Below are positions 8,514 through 16,994 of a stretch of DNA of 37,606 nt, in pieces. This stretch comes from Bacteroidota bacterium. Its GTDB lineage: Bacteria; Bacteroidota; Bacteroidia; UKL13-3. Within the stretch, counting starts at the first letter, position 1. Each line of letters opens with the position of its first letter. A program made the position numbers and the translations under genes. The notes under the pieces are model-generated. The model was not told the DNA's origin and searched no databases. It saw only the letters and a list, made by a program, of their open reading frames with translations. The stretch spans positions 1 through 37,606 of the forward strand of contig CANLLM010000014.1 in assembly GCA_947491825.1 (NCBI GenBank), given 5' to 3'.

Positions 8514-9775
8514 ACACCAAACTAATTTTTACCATTGCAAAATCATTGTTGGTGGCTCGTTGGCGACAAACATTAGTTGCAGCCATCGGTGTTACATTTA
8601 GTATTGCTATGTTTATTACCCTATTGGGTTTTATGACAGGCTTAAATGATTTGTTGGATGGGTTGATATTAAACAGAACCCCACATATTAAATTATATAA
8701 CGAGCTTAAAGCTAACCCAAATCAACCTATTGACATAAGTGATAAATTTAAAAATCACTACAACTTTATACACTCTGTAAAGCCAAGTGGAACCCGAGCT
8801 GAAATTTATAATTATGGAGCTATAATAGATGCATTAAAAAATGACAAAAGGGTTTTTGGAGTAGCACCAAAGTTGGTAGCTCAAGTGTTTTATAATGTTG
8901 GAGCCATTGATGTTACAGGTGTAATTAATGGTATTGATGTAGAGGCTGAAAATAAACTTTTCTATTTTCAGGATTATGTAACGGCTGGTAAATTTATTGA
9001 TTTAAAAAATACACCTAACAGTATTATTTTAGGTAAAGGATTAGCTGATAAAATGTTGGCTAATATTGGGGATGTAGTTCAAGTTACTACTCCTAAGGGA
9101 GATAGAATTCAATTAAAGGTAGTCGGATATTTCCAATCTGGTTTGCAAGATTTTGATAAAACACAAAGCTATTCCTCATTAACCACTGCGCAAAAATTAT
9201 TAGGTAAGCCAAGTAATTATGTAACCGATATTCAGATTAAATTAACAGATATGACATTGGCTCCTTTAGTTGGCCAAGAATATGCAAAGGTTTTTAATTT
9301 AGATGCCGAAGACATACAAACAGCCAATTCCCAATTTGAAACTGGAAGCGCTGTTAGGTCGATTATATCTTATGCAGTAGGAATAACATTATTAGTAGTT
9401 GCCGGTTTTGGTATTTATAACATATTAAATATGATGATTTATGAGAAAATGGATTCCATCGCTATACTAAAAGCAACAGGATTTTCTGGCAAAGATGTGA
9501 ATATTATTTTTATCTCCATTGCATTAACAATTGGTTTTTTTGGAGGATTGGCTGGGTTGATTTCTGGTTTTAGTTTATCTGTGGTTATTGATAATGTACC
9601 CTTTAATACAGCGGCATTGCCAACTATTAAAACATATCCCATAAATTATAATCCTAAGTTTTATGTTATAGGTATCATATTTTCACTAATCACCACTTAT
9701 TTTGCTGGATTGTTTCCTGCGCGTAAGGCGAGTAAAATAGACCCAGTAGTTATTATTAGAGGTAAAATAAAATGA
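8510..9775 (+). CDS. ABC transporter permease, FtsX/MacB type
   Basis: The 421-residue product has the four-helix FtsX-like layout: one membrane helix near residues 21-43, a large periplasmic domain (about 50-280), then three helices near 285-310, 325-355 and 385-410. The C-terminus has the usual LFPARKASKIDPVVIIRG coupling segment. Such permeases (MacB, LolC/E, DevC) are mechanotransmitters: ATP hydrolysis drives movement of the periplasmic domain rather than passage through the membrane. With a separate adaptor and ATPase the closest plan is DevBCA or split MacAB. It overlaps both neighbours by four bases. Confidence 0.9.
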   Translation: MNTKLIFTIAKSLLVARWRQTLVAAIGVTFSIAMFITLLGFMTGLNDLLDGLILNRTPHIKLYNELKANPNQPIDISDKFKNHYNFIHSVKPSGTRAEIYNYGAIIDALKNDKRVFGVAPKLVAQVFYNVGAIDVTGVINGIDVEAENKLFYFQDYVTAGKFIDLKNTPNSIILGKGLADKMLANIGDVVQVTTPKGDRIQLKVVGYFQSGLQDFDKTQSYSSLTTAQKLLGKPSNYVTDIQIKLTDMTLAPLVGQEYAKVFNLDAEDIQTANSQFETGSAVRSIISYAVGITLLVVAGFGIYNILNMMIYEKMDSIAILKATGFSGKDVNIIFISIALTIGFFGGLAGLISGFSLSVVIDNVPFNTAALPTIKTYPINYNPKFYVIGIIFSLITTYFAGLFPARKASKIDPVVIIRGKIK

Positions 9776-10449
9776 GCATTGTACTACAGGCAAAAGGTAT
9801 TAGTAAAAACTTTCACGATCCTATTACCATTCAGGTTTTAAAGGACGTAAGTTTTGAAATTAATAGGGGAGAGTTTGTATCTGTGATTGGCAAATCGGGT
9901 TGTGGTAAATCTACTTTGCTGTATATTCTATCGACCATGGATACGGATTACGAAGGTGATTTGTTCATTGATGGCGTGGCCATGCGCAATAAAAAAGAAG
10001 GCGAGTTGGCGCTGGTAAGAAATGAAAAAATAGGTTTCGTTTTTCAGTTTCATTATTTATTAAACGAGTTTAGTGTGTTGCGCAATGTAATGCTACCTGG
10101 TTTAAAATTAGGCAAACACACTGAGCAAGAAGTGGAGCACCGTGCGATGGAAAAGTTGCGGGTTTTGGGTATTGATAACGAAGCGCACAAAATGGCTAAT
10201 CAGCTTTCTGGTGGACAAAAACAACGGGTAGCAATAGCACGTGCATTAATTAACGACCCCTTAATTATTATGGGTGATGAGCCCACAGGTAACTTAGATA
10301 AAAAGAACAGCCAAATAGTGTTTGATATTTTTAACGAACTTGCTCACGAGTTTAAACAAACCTTATTAATTGTTACGCACGATAACGAATTTGCGCAAAG
10401 TACGGACCGCATTATTGAAATGGAAGATGGTAGAATTATTAGCATGTAA
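9772..10449 (+). CDS. ABC transporter ATPase, LolD/DevA type
   Basis: The 225-residue ATPase powers the preceding permease. The motifs are complete: Walker [10 protein letters not shown] at 40-48, Q-loop near QFHYLLNEF, signature LSGGQ at 145-149, Walker B LIIMGDE at 164-170 and switch His203 in VTHD. Length and the motif GDEPTGNLD place it in the MacB/LolD/DevA group. It is the last gene of the operon and is followed by a hairpin that separates it from the convergent envelope operon. Confidence 0.93.
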   Translation: MSIVLQAKGISKNFHDPITIQVLKDVSFEINRGEFVSVIGKSGCGKSTLLYILSTMDTDYEGDLFIDGVAMRNKKEGELALVRNEKIGFVFQFHYLLNEFSVLRNVMLPGLKLGKHTEQEVEHRAMEKLRVLGIDNEAHKMANQLSGGQKQRVAIARALINDPLIIMGDEPTGNLDKKNSQIVFDIFNELAHEFKQTLLIVTHDNEFAQSTDRIIEMEDGRIISM

Positions 10450-10462
10450 TTATTAAGCAAAC

Positions 10463-10503
10463 GTTGATACAAATGAACCTCATAGAAGAGAATTTGTATC
10501 AAC
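10463..10503. terminator. Inverted repeat between convergent operons
   Basis: GTTGATACAAAT (10463-10474) and ATTTGTATCAAC (10492-10503) form a perfect 12-pair stem with a 17-base loop. It lies 14 bases after the ATPase gene and just before the end of the convergent gene. A long T-tract is missing, so it is a likely bidirectional terminator or 3'-end stabiliser rather than a textbook terminator. Confidence 0.6.
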
Positions 10504-10514
10504 ATATACTTTAT

Positions 10515-11618
10515 TTATGGACTAACTAAATGGATACCGATATTAAAATATAGAGCACCGCTTAGTTCATTTATCATGGCATAATTTTGCTTGCCAACAA
10601 ATCCTCTGAAAAAATCTGATCCGTCTTTTTCTGTATTATCTGCTCTATAAGAGAAATTGTATCTGTAGCCAGCTTGAATACTGCCCCAAATAAATCCTGA
10701 AATTTGTCTCTGGTACTCCATCCTAAAACGTAATTCGCCCCTTCTAAGCTCAAGTTCTTTATTACTAGTGGTTAATATTCCGCCAATTCTATAACTCTGT
10801 CCGTCTAATTCATATCCTCCTAACAATAAACTTCTCGCATTAAAGTTTTTTCTCACATGGGCGCGTGCTGGAAATAATATTTCTGTCCCCCATTTTCTGC
10901 TTGGTGCTGTCCAGTTGAACAATAAAATAGGAACATAATTTAATTCGCCCGTACGATAAGTGCGAGTCAAACCTACCGCCCATTGTTTTCTATCGTTTGG
11001 TCTTTTACCCCAAAGTATAGATGCCGAGTACCTCAAAAATCGCAACCCTTGAGGATTATCCAATGCATAGTTTCCGCTTAAATCTGCAGCAAATTGCGCC
11101 AATAAAAATTGTTTTTCGTTTAATGGCTTAAAAACTGTAGAGTTTAGTCCGAAAGTAGTTAAACCATTTTTAGAAATGTTTTGGATAAGCGATGCATCAT
11201 TTGTAGGGCCAATTACATCATCAAAAGTATAATTGGTTTTCCAAAAATTCCCACCTAACTGCCATAAAAATTTATTGCTTGATATGACTGGAATGTTTGC
11301 ATTCAGCCTTACTCCCCCAGTACTATTTACATTGGCTGTTTCATTCGGCTTTTCAATAGTAGCTCCTTTTGCATAATTACCTTGTGAAGACAAATTCATT
11401 TCGTAAGGTAGTTGATGGTCCCATGCTATGGATACAAAACGGGCAGGACTTAAGTCGAAAATTTTAGGATTACAAAAGGTGATGTTCTTTCCATCAGTAG
11501 GCGTTGCATTCTCGTATATGGAAAAGTCTTCCTCTTCTTGGTTTGTTATAGTCGAGTCTGTTTGCGCAAATAATTGTGTGCTACTTAATATAAAAAATAG
11601 CAGGATGATATTTTTCAT
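10515..11618 (-). CDS. Outer-membrane beta-barrel protein, DUF6268-like
   Basis: The 367-residue product has a Sec signal peptide (MKNIILLFFILSSTQLFAQ) and an alternating hydrophobic/polar pattern with many aromatic residues and Arg-Asn-Gly turns, typical of a beta-barrel. The middle and end (…LRYSASILWGKRPNDRKQWAVG…) resemble DUF6268, a Bacteroidota outer-membrane barrel family with no known function. I chose the ATG at 11618: the signal peptide starts there, and it overlaps the upstream stop by one base (TAATG). The longer frame to 11648 would add ten charged residues before the signal. It is the last gene of a three-gene operon. Confidence 0.75.
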   Translation of the reverse strand: MKNIILLFFILSSTQLFAQTDSTITNQEEEDFSIYENATPTDGKNITFCNPKIFDLSPARFVSIAWDHQLPYEMNLSSQGNYAKGATIEKPNETANVNSTGGVRLNANIPVISSNKFLWQLGGNFWKTNYTFDDVIGPTNDASLIQNISKNGLTTFGLNSTVFKPLNEKQFLLAQFAADLSGNYALDNPQGLRFLRYSASILWGKRPNDRKQWAVGLTRTYRTGELNYVPILLFNWTAPSRKWGTEILFPARAHVRKNFNARSLLLGGYELDGQSYRIGGILTTSNKELELRRGELRFRMEYQRQISGFIWGSIQAGYRYNFSYRADNTEKDGSDFFRGFVGKQNYAMINELSGALYFNIGIHLVSP

Positions 11619-12079
11619 TAGTTCGTTTTTAGCTCTAATCTTTTCCAAACATCTGTTCTTCCAAGTGCCTTCACACCAATATAACCTCTAATTTCTAAGG
11701 TGTTTTTATCCTTCATGTTTATTTCGCAACTGTAGGTACTTCCATTTTCAGGATCGTAAATTGTACCCTCATTCCATTGTTCTTTACCTGCATAAACAAA
11801 GTCTTTTAGCATTCGGTATCCTTTTAACGGAACATTCCTCATCGATTCATCAGGATTGTTTTTATCAACTTTTGATTTTTGTGTAGTTGGATCGTTTGGT
11901 TCTTTTAACCAAACAATTTTACCGTAGTATTTGGTTCCAATTTTTTCAATTTTAACTTTGGCCTTTCCGCTGCTTGGTTGCCAAACACCTATCAACCTGT
12001 CGCCTTCATCGTTTGAGGTGAAAGCAAAGAATATCATAACTAAGGCCAGTAATGAGAATAATTTTGTGGTCAATTTCAT
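11618..12079 (-). CDS. DUF2147 family secreted protein
   Basis: The 153-residue product has a signal peptide (MKLTTKLFSLLALVMIFFAFTS) and a DUF2147 domain. The family landmarks are visible: GVWQPSSGKAKVKIEKIGTKYYGKIVWL near the start, LKGYRMLKDF in the middle, and EIRGYIGVKALGRTDVWKRL at the end. DUF2147 proteins are lipocalin-like periplasmic proteins of unknown role. The stop overlaps the start of the barrel gene, so the two are translationally coupled and may act together in the outer envelope. It follows the lipoprotein gene by 11 bases. Confidence 0.9.
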   Translation of the reverse strand: MKLTTKLFSLLALVMIFFAFTSNDEGDRLIGVWQPSSGKAKVKIEKIGTKYYGKIVWLKEPNDPTTQKSKVDKNNPDESMRNVPLKGYRMLKDFVYAGKEQWNEGTIYDPENGSTYSCEINMKDKNTLEIRGYIGVKALGRTDVWKRLELKTN

Positions 12080-12090
12080 AATCGAGTTTA

Positions 12091-12582
12091 TTATTTAGTT
12101 AGAATTTTAAAAGTAAGGTTTGCTTTAAAGTTGAGTGTAGCTTCCATATCTTTTTTCAGATTGGCATCTAATAAAATGATAAAATCATCAGTGCTAAATA
12201 TTTTATTTAGTCCATCTTGTTCTGCAGCTGTGGTTAATGCAACTACTTTTTGGTTTGATGGAAGCGGATTAACAAAAGCAACTTTCATCATATCAGAGTT
12301 GCTACTTACCATTTGAAGAGAAAGGTCTTGTATCGCACCTTCTTCAATACCATCAGGCAAAGTAATTGTTGCAGATGTTAATGTTACGCCTTCTACTTGT
12401 TCAGGATTGATGTTGTTATTCTTTAAAATACCTTTAATTACAGATTGGAATGTATTTGGACCTTCAAAGTATGGTCCCTCTGCTTCCAATACAACATCTT
12501 TTACTTCAATTACATTTTCGGTTTTTTTACCGCAAGAGAACAAACCAAATGCGATGAATGCGATTAAATATATTTTATTCAT
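12091..12582 (-). CDS. Lipoprotein of unknown function
   Basis: The 163-residue product starts MNKIYLIAFIAFGLFSCGKK, a clear lipoprotein signal with Cys17. The mature part is a soluble domain rich in Thr, Val and Asn with alternating beta-type segments and no recognisable motif. It resembles small Bacteroidota lipoproteins with a predicted beta-sandwich. It heads the operon with the DUF2147 and barrel genes, which suggests an envelope complex, but this is inference from position only. A weak -7-like TATTTTTA lies about 20 bases upstream. Confidence 0.75.
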   Translation of the reverse strand: MNKIYLIAFIAFGLFSCGKKTENVIEVKDVVLEAEGPYFEGPNTFQSVIKGILKNNNINPEQVEGVTLTSATITLPDGIEEGAIQDLSLQMVSSNSDMMKVAFVNPLPSNQKVVALTTAAEQDGLNKIFSTDDFIILLDANLKKDMEATLNFKANLTFKILTK

Positions 12583-12685
12583 ACAGTGTTAACTTTATTT
12601 GGTAAAAATAGTTTTATGTATGATTTTTCCAAACACATTACTTTTGTTTATATGTTCAGAGCCATTCACTTGGGCTATGAGTAAA

Positions 12686-12726
12686 TAAAAAAACGAACGG
12701 CTTGTAGGCAAGACGCTCGTTTTATT
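12686..12726 (-). terminator. Intrinsic terminator of the LemA-TPM cluster
   Basis: On the reverse strand, AAAACGAGCGTCTTG, loop CCTA and CAAGCCGTTCGTTTT form a stem of about 13 pairs with two mismatches, followed by TTTATTTA. It lies 23 bases after the stop of the Gly-rich TPM gene, and also shields the lipoprotein operon from read-through. Confidence 0.85.
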
Positions 12727-12748
12727 AAATGTTTTGTAACGGGTTAAT

Positions 12749-13519
12749 TTACCAACTTCCACCACTTCCGCCACCACCAAATCCACCGCCACCAAATCCG
12801 CCAAATCCGCCACCGCTTCCACTTCCTCCTGAAAATCCACCACTGCCTAGTGTGCCTCCCCAAAATATAGGTCCGCCTAAACCACCACGGCTGTGGTTTC
12901 CTCTTCCTCCACCGCGGCTAAATAAGACAAGAATTATGATTACAACAATAATTATGACAACCATGGATGGTTTTTTGGGCGAATTGTTTTCTTGTATTTC
13001 ATTGATAAACTCTCCGCTTGCCAACCGCATAATTGTTGTGCTGGCATCATCTAAACCCTGATAATAATTTCTTGCTTTAAATGCGGGGTTCATTTGTTGA
13101 GTTCTGATGCGTGTGCTCATTGCATCTGTAATGGTGGCCTCCATGCCATAACCTGTATGTATGCGCGATTTACGGTCGGTTACTGCCACATAAATAAGTA
13201 CACCATTGTTTTTTCCTTTTTCACCAATACCCCAGCCTTCAGCAAGTCTTTGGCAATAATCAAATAAGTCATCATCCTCTAAACTGTTTTCTATAACGAT
13301 AGCAATTTGGGTTGATGTGGAATCATAGTATCCTTTAAGTTTTGTTTCCAAGGCGCTTACTTCTCCAGCACTTAACGCATTGGCATAATCATTAACAAAT
13401 CGGTTTGATTTTGCAGGAATATCTTTTGCAAATGTAGCATAGGATGTTAAGCTTAATAACGCAAAGGCAACCAGTAATCTAAATGCTCCGCCTCTAATCA
13501 TTTTACACAGGTTATTCAT
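12749..13519 (-). CDS. TPM-domain membrane protein with Gly-rich tail
   Basis: The 256-residue product has a signal peptide (to about residue 31, TSYATFA), a TPM domain (about 40-180, with QIAIVIENSLEDDDLFDYC and GWGIGEKGKNNGVLIYV), a membrane helix (VVIIIVVIIILVLF) and a Gly/Ser/Phe-rich tail that ends GGGGSGGSW. TPM domains occur in thylakoid TLP18.3 and in YgcG-like proteins; phosphatase activity has been reported for the former. I chose the ATG at 13519 because a strong AGGAGG lies five bases upstream, which is rare in this phylum; the frame to 13540 has none. It starts inside the upstream TPM gene (8-base overlap), so translation is coupled. Confidence 0.9.
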   Translation of the reverse strand: MNNLCKMIRGGAFRLLVAFALLSLTSYATFAKDIPAKSNRFVNDYANALSAGEVSALETKLKGYYDSTSTQIAIVIENSLEDDDLFDYCQRLAEGWGIGEKGKNNGVLIYVAVTDRKSRIHTGYGMEATITDAMSTRIRTQQMNPAFKARNYYQGLDDASTTIMRLASGEFINEIQENNSPKKPSMVVIIIVVIIILVLFSRGGGRGNHSRGGLGGPIFWGGTLGSGGFSGGSGSGGGFGGFGGGGFGGGGSGGSW

Positions 13520-13964
13520 GCTCTCCTCCTTTATTCCCAAAAGAAATGTCGTTACTTAATTCGTTGGTGTCATTGCTTTGGTAAGGAAAATGTTGTTTTA
13601 GTTTATCGCCCGCTTGGGCAATGGCTAAGCACAAACCTTCAGCAAATTTTTGTTGTTTGAAATAGGAAACCAACAACTCTTTTTCTCCATCCCAAAATTG
13701 TTGTGAAACCTTTTCATGTATGCCTTTATCACCCAAAATAGCAAATTTATGATTGACATAAGCCAAATAAAATAAAACCCCATTTTTTTGTTCGGTGGCA
13801 TGCATGCCTAATTGTTCAAATACAACTTTGGCACGGTCGTATGCATTTCCCTCGCAATTGGCTTCAATGTGCAAACGAATTTCGCCACTGGTATTTAATT
13901 CGGCCATCCTTATCGACTCAATAATTTGGTCTTGTTCTTGGGATGTAAAAAAGGTTTTTGACAT
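13512..13964 (-). CDS. Cytoplasmic TPM-domain protein
   Basis: The 150-residue product is almost only a TPM domain: TSGEIRLHIE near residues 25-34, AKVVFEQLGMHATEQKNGVLFYLAY, then GDKGIHEKV. It has no signal peptide or membrane helix, unlike the next gene. It ends in a charged tail (GNKGGEHE), and the DNA for this tail holds the ribosome-binding site of the following gene. Paired TPM genes after lemA are a common Bacteroidota arrangement; their joint role, perhaps in membrane or envelope homeostasis, is not established. Confidence 0.88.
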   Translation of the reverse strand: MSKTFFTSQEQDQIIESIRMAELNTSGEIRLHIEANCEGNAYDRAKVVFEQLGMHATEQKNGVLFYLAYVNHKFAILGDKGIHEKVSQQFWDGEKELLVSYFKQQKFAEGLCLAIAQAGDKLKQHFPYQSNDTNELSNDISFGNKGGEHE

Positions 13965-13984
13965 AAATTTGAGTTTAAAATGAA

Positions 13985-14027
13985 AGCCACAGAACGTACA
14001 AATATATCATCTGTACCCCCTGTGGCT
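13985..14027 (-). promoter_or_regulatory. Nested hairpin and possible promoter between lemA and TPM
   Basis: AGCCACAG (13985-13992) pairs with CTGTGGCT (14020-14027), and inside it GTACA (13996-14000) pairs with TGTAC (14012-14016). The loop includes CAAATATA (13999-14006), the reverse complement of the -7 element TATATTTG. The structure could end lemA transcripts, with a T-rich stretch following on the reverse strand. It could also host a second start site for the TPM genes. Which of these applies cannot be told from sequence. Confidence 0.45.
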
Positions 14028-14041
14028 ATGCTAAATAGGGT

Positions 14042-14638
14042 TTATTTCTCGAAGTCTACGGTTGGTGCTTTTTCAGCACCCTTATCGGCTTCAAAGTAAC
14101 CCTTTTTATCAAACCCAAACATACCGCTATAAATTACCTGAGGGAATTTACGTATGTATGTGTTGTAGTCTTTTACTATTTCGTTAAACTTTTGGCGCTC
14201 CACAGCTATGCGGTTTTCTGTGCCTTCTAATTGACTCTGCAACTCTAAAAAGTTTTGGGTAGCTTTTAATTGAGGGTATTGTTCGGCAACCACCATTAAG
14301 CGACCTAATGCTTGACTCAATTCTCCTTGCGATGCTTGGAATTTTTGAATTTGATCAGGCGATAATTTGCTTGCATCTACCTTAATTGAAGAAGCACTTG
14401 CACGGGCGTTAATGACATCAGTTAATGTTTTTTGTTCAAAATTAGCTACTCCTTTAACGGTGTTAACCAAGTTAGGAATTAAATCTAAACGTCTTTGGTA
14501 CACATTTTCAACTTGTGCCCAAGCAGATGAAGTGGCTTCTTGTTTGGTTACCATGTTGTTGTAACTGCCACAACCGTTAAAAATAAGTAGCAAAAACAAA
14601 GCTGCTACACCTAAAAGAATAATTGTTCCTTTTTTCAT
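14042..14638 (-). CDS. lemA: LemA family protein
   Basis: The 198-residue product has one N-terminal membrane segment (about residues 4-22, GTIILLGVAALFLLLIF) followed by Cys. It continues as the helical LemA domain: SYNNMVTKQEATSSAWAQVENVYQRR, then LDLIPNLVNTVKGVA, and a C-terminal NTYIRKFPQVIYSGMFGF. The lipobox-like FNGC suggests it may be a lipoprotein. I chose the ATG at 14638 because the membrane segment begins there; the frame runs on to 14701 without homology. It precedes two TPM genes, the standard LemA-TPM cluster. LemA's molecular function is unknown. Confidence 0.93.
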   Translation of the reverse strand: MKKGTIILLGVAALFLLLIFNGCGSYNNMVTKQEATSSAWAQVENVYQRRLDLIPNLVNTVKGVANFEQKTLTDVINARASASSIKVDASKLSPDQIQKFQASQGELSQALGRLMVVAEQYPQLKATQNFLELQSQLEGTENRIAVERQKFNEIVKDYNTYIRKFPQVIYSGMFGFDKKGYFEADKGAEKAPTVDFEK

Positions 14639-14727
14639 GTTTATGTTAGATTGAGTGATGGCAAGATACAAAATGCTTTCCAAACTTTGGTTAACTGACA
14701 AATTGCCGTTAATTGTTCACCTATTAA

Positions 14728-14759
14728 TTTGGAGTTTTTGCCGCTTGTGGTTATACTTG
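14728..14759 (+). promoter_or_regulatory. Candidate promoter of the GT9 gene
   Basis: TTTG (14728-14731), 20 bases, then TATACTTG (14752-14759) fits the phylum promoter with one mismatch and one extra base of spacing. It gives a leader of about 20 bases before the ATG at 14783. It also argues against the TTG start at 14729. Confidence 0.5.
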
Positions 14760-14782
14760 CCAATAGGGCAAAGCCAAACCAC

Positions 14783-15856
14783 ATGATGAAATTTAACGCA
14801 GATTGCATTCACTATAAAGGTCATATTCCATGTAAACCTCACAAACAGCATGGTTTTCATTGTGCAGATTGTTCGGCATACACCAAAGTATCTAAGCGTA
14901 TATTAATTATTAAATTGGGCGCCATTGGCGATGTTATTCGCACCACACCATTGGTGGTTAGGTTTAAAAAAGAATATCCCGAATGTAAAATTACTTGGCT
15001 TACTTGGACTCCCGATATCCTGCCATCATCACAAATTGATGAGATTTTAAAATGGGATCACAACAGTATATTGTATGTACAAAACAGTCACTGGGATATT
15101 GCCATTAACCTAGATAAAGAAAAAGAGGCTGGTGCTTTACTTAAGATATTAGATGCTAAAGAGAAATATGGTTATGTGTTGAAGGATAATGAAATTCAAC
15201 CTATGAATGAATTAGCTGTTCATAAATTTTCTACAGGGATGTTTGATGATGTAAGCAAGGCCAATACCAAAAGTTACCTACAAGAAATTTTTGAAATATG
15301 TGGACTAACCCACTCAGGTGAACCATATTTAATAGATACGCATGATGATAAAGGGTATACTTGGAATTTACCCAAGGGCAAAAAAATAATAGGTATGAAC
15401 ACGGGTTGCGGTGGCCGCTGGACAACTCGTTTGTGGAGTATAGACAAATGGGTGGAATTGGTTGCAATCTTGAAACAACAACATCCTGATGCAGAAATTT
15501 TACTATTGGGCGGAGAAGCTGAAGATTTGCGAAACAAAGAAATACAGCAACGCAGTGGTGCCTTATATGTGGGCTACTTTAGTTTATATGAATTTATCAA
15601 CTTGGTTAACCACTGCGAAATGATAATTACCCAAGTTACCATGGGTATGCACATTACATTAGCATTGGGTAAGAAAATTGTATTGATGAATAACATCTTT
15701 AATCCTTATGAGTTTGATTTGTTTGGTAAAGGCGAAATTGTTGCACCTAATAAAACTTGTACATGTTTTTACCGAGGCAGTTGTATTGATGGCACAAGTT
15801 GCATGGAAGATTTACCTGCAAGCAAAATTGCAGAAGCTGTAAATAGGCACTTCTAA
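14783..15856 (+). CDS. Glycosyltransferase family 9 with N-terminal Cys cluster
   Basis: GT9 enzymes such as heptosyltransferases transfer sugars onto lipopolysaccharide cores. The 357-residue product has the GT9 N-terminal signature ILIIKLGAIGDVIRTTPLV, the central KKIIGMNTGCGGRWTTRLW segment and the C-terminal acceptor/donor loop (ITQVTMGMHITLALGKKIVLM). Ahead of the GT domain is a Cys/His cluster, C-x8-C-x9-C-x2-C, with a conserved-looking CKPHKQHG; near the C-terminus comes CTCFYRGSC. This suggests a bound metal. I chose ATG 14783 because the Cys cluster starts soon after and a promoter fits; ATG 14786 is equally possible. The acceptor is unknown. Confidence 0.85.
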   Translation: MMKFNADCIHYKGHIPCKPHKQHGFHCADCSAYTKVSKRILIIKLGAIGDVIRTTPLVVRFKKEYPECKITWLTWTPDILPSSQIDEILKWDHNSILYVQNSHWDIAINLDKEKEAGALLKILDAKEKYGYVLKDNEIQPMNELAVHKFSTGMFDDVSKANTKSYLQEIFEICGLTHSGEPYLIDTHDDKGYTWNLPKGKKIIGMNTGCGGRWTTRLWSIDKWVELVAILKQQHPDAEILLLGGEAEDLRNKEIQQRSGALYVGYFSLYEFINLVNHCEMIITQVTMGMHITLALGKKIVLMNNIFNPYEFDLFGKGEIVAPNKTCTCFYRGSCIDGTSCMEDLPASKIAEAVNRHF

Positions 15857-15899
15857 GTATTAACAGTAAAGACTAAGTTAAACTTAATTGAACGATTTT

Positions 15900-16973
15900 T
15901 CAATAAACAAATCGTCCAATTTTTCCGTTTGGCCCTGCTAAAAATACTGCATTCCCTTTCTTAGCTTTACGCACTACATGGAAGGGTTCACTAGATATTT
16001 TTTGGTAATATGGCTTTTTATAATTGGCCATATCAACACCTGACGTACCACACACCATAGTGTATGGTATGAATTTTAAATCTTCCATGGATGATTTATA
16101 TGTAATAGGGCTGTGCCAAGTTATAGTTGCTTTACGTGTTTGGTTAAGCCACGATACAGTTGATTTGAATTTTACTGTATCCTGCATATAGTCGCCCCCA
16201 ATGCCGGTAATTCTTGTTACTCCGTCTTCGCTTCGGTTTAATGTTATGGAGAATATGCCTTGTGATGGTTTCCCATGAATGGCGTTTGTGGGAATGATCT
16301 TCCATGTAGTTGCTGAATTGTCGGAGTAGAAAAAACGTGCATACGACCCACCAGTTGCAAAGGCAACTACGCTGTCATTTATACATCTTAAACTGGTTCC
16401 GCTAGCTGCAAATACGGCTTCTCCATGCATTGCACGTGGTATTTTGGTGGTATCTAACGCTTGCCAAGTTTCGCCACCATCTTTGGTTTCAAGTAATACA
16501 AAATGTCCGTAAATAGGATCACCCACTATCATGCCCCGTTGCTTGTCCCAAAAATCCATGGCATCTAAAAAGTAGGCACTATCGGTATTTTTGTAAACTT
16601 CTTTCCAGGTTAAACCTCCGTCAGTTGTTTTTAAAATATAAGCAGGTGTGCCACTACTCATCATCACCGCAAGTTGGTCATCAAAAGCTTCAATGTCTCT
16701 AAAATCAATTTTTTTGTAGCCTTTTAATTGGGTATAAGTAAATGTTTTTCCGCCATCTGTGCTTCGTGCAAAGGTGCCTCTGCTGCCACTTGCCCAAATG
16801 GTGTTATCGTCCACCACACTTAAGCCCCTGAAGCTGGTTTTACTCAGAACAACGCCTTCGCCCCGGTTAAATGTGTTACTATCTAATACCTGTATTTGGT
16901 ATTGCGCAAAAGATAATTGGGTTATCATCAACCCCAATAAAACAAAAAATAATTTTAAGTTTGGTATTTGCAC
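15900..16973 (-). CDS. Secreted Asp-box beta-propeller (Ycf48-like)
   Basis: The 357-residue product has a Sec signal peptide (QIPNLKLFFVLLGLMITQLSFAQ) and a beta-propeller with Asp-box (BNR) motifs STDGGKTF (71-78), TTDGGLTW (116-123) and TKDGGETW (163-170). This is the layout of Ycf48/HCF136-like proteins, which in Bacteroidota are often annotated as photosystem II stability factor-like or oxidoreductase. There is no photosystem here, so the fold, not that function, is what can be claimed. The start is GTG: no ATG precedes the signal peptide. Its 5' end is 21 bases from the divergent lipoprotein gene. Confidence 0.85.
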   Translation of the reverse strand: MQIPNLKLFFVLLGLMITQLSFAQYQIQVLDSNTFNRGEGVVLSKTSFRGLSVVDDNTIWASGSRGTFARSTDGGKTFTYTQLKGYKKIDFRDIEAFDDQLAVMMSSGTPAYILKTTDGGLTWKEVYKNTDSAYFLDAMDFWDKQRGMIVGDPIYGHFVLLETKDGGETWQALDTTKIPRAMHGEAVFAASGTSLRCINDSVVAFATGGSYARFFYSDNSATTWKIIPTNAIHGKPSQGIFSITLNRSEDGVTRITGIGGDYMQDTVKFKSTVSWLNQTRKATITWHSPITYKSSMEDLKFIPYTMVCGTSGVDMANYKKPYYQKISSEPFHVVRKAKKGNAVFLAGPNGKIGRFVY

Positions 16974-16989
16974 AGTACGTTTAAATTTG
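16960..16989 (+). promoter_or_regulatory. Promoter of the lipoprotein at 16995
   Basis: TTTG (16960-16963), 18 bases, then TAAATTTG (16982-16989) is a good match. The -33 element lies inside the first codons of the divergent propeller gene. The -7 element ends five bases before the ATG, so the mRNA should have almost no leader. Confidence 0.6.
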
Positions 16990-16994
16990 TTGTT

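Noticed and set aside
12595-13061. Pro-rich and Val/Asp-rich open frames around 12.6-13.1 kb
   Set aside because: They are other-frame readings of the Gly-rich tail of the TPM protein and its terminator.
15892-15914. Short inverted repeat ACGATTT/AAATCGT at the end of the propeller gene
   Set aside because: Seven pairs overlapping the stop codon with no T-tract on either side; too weak to call a terminator.
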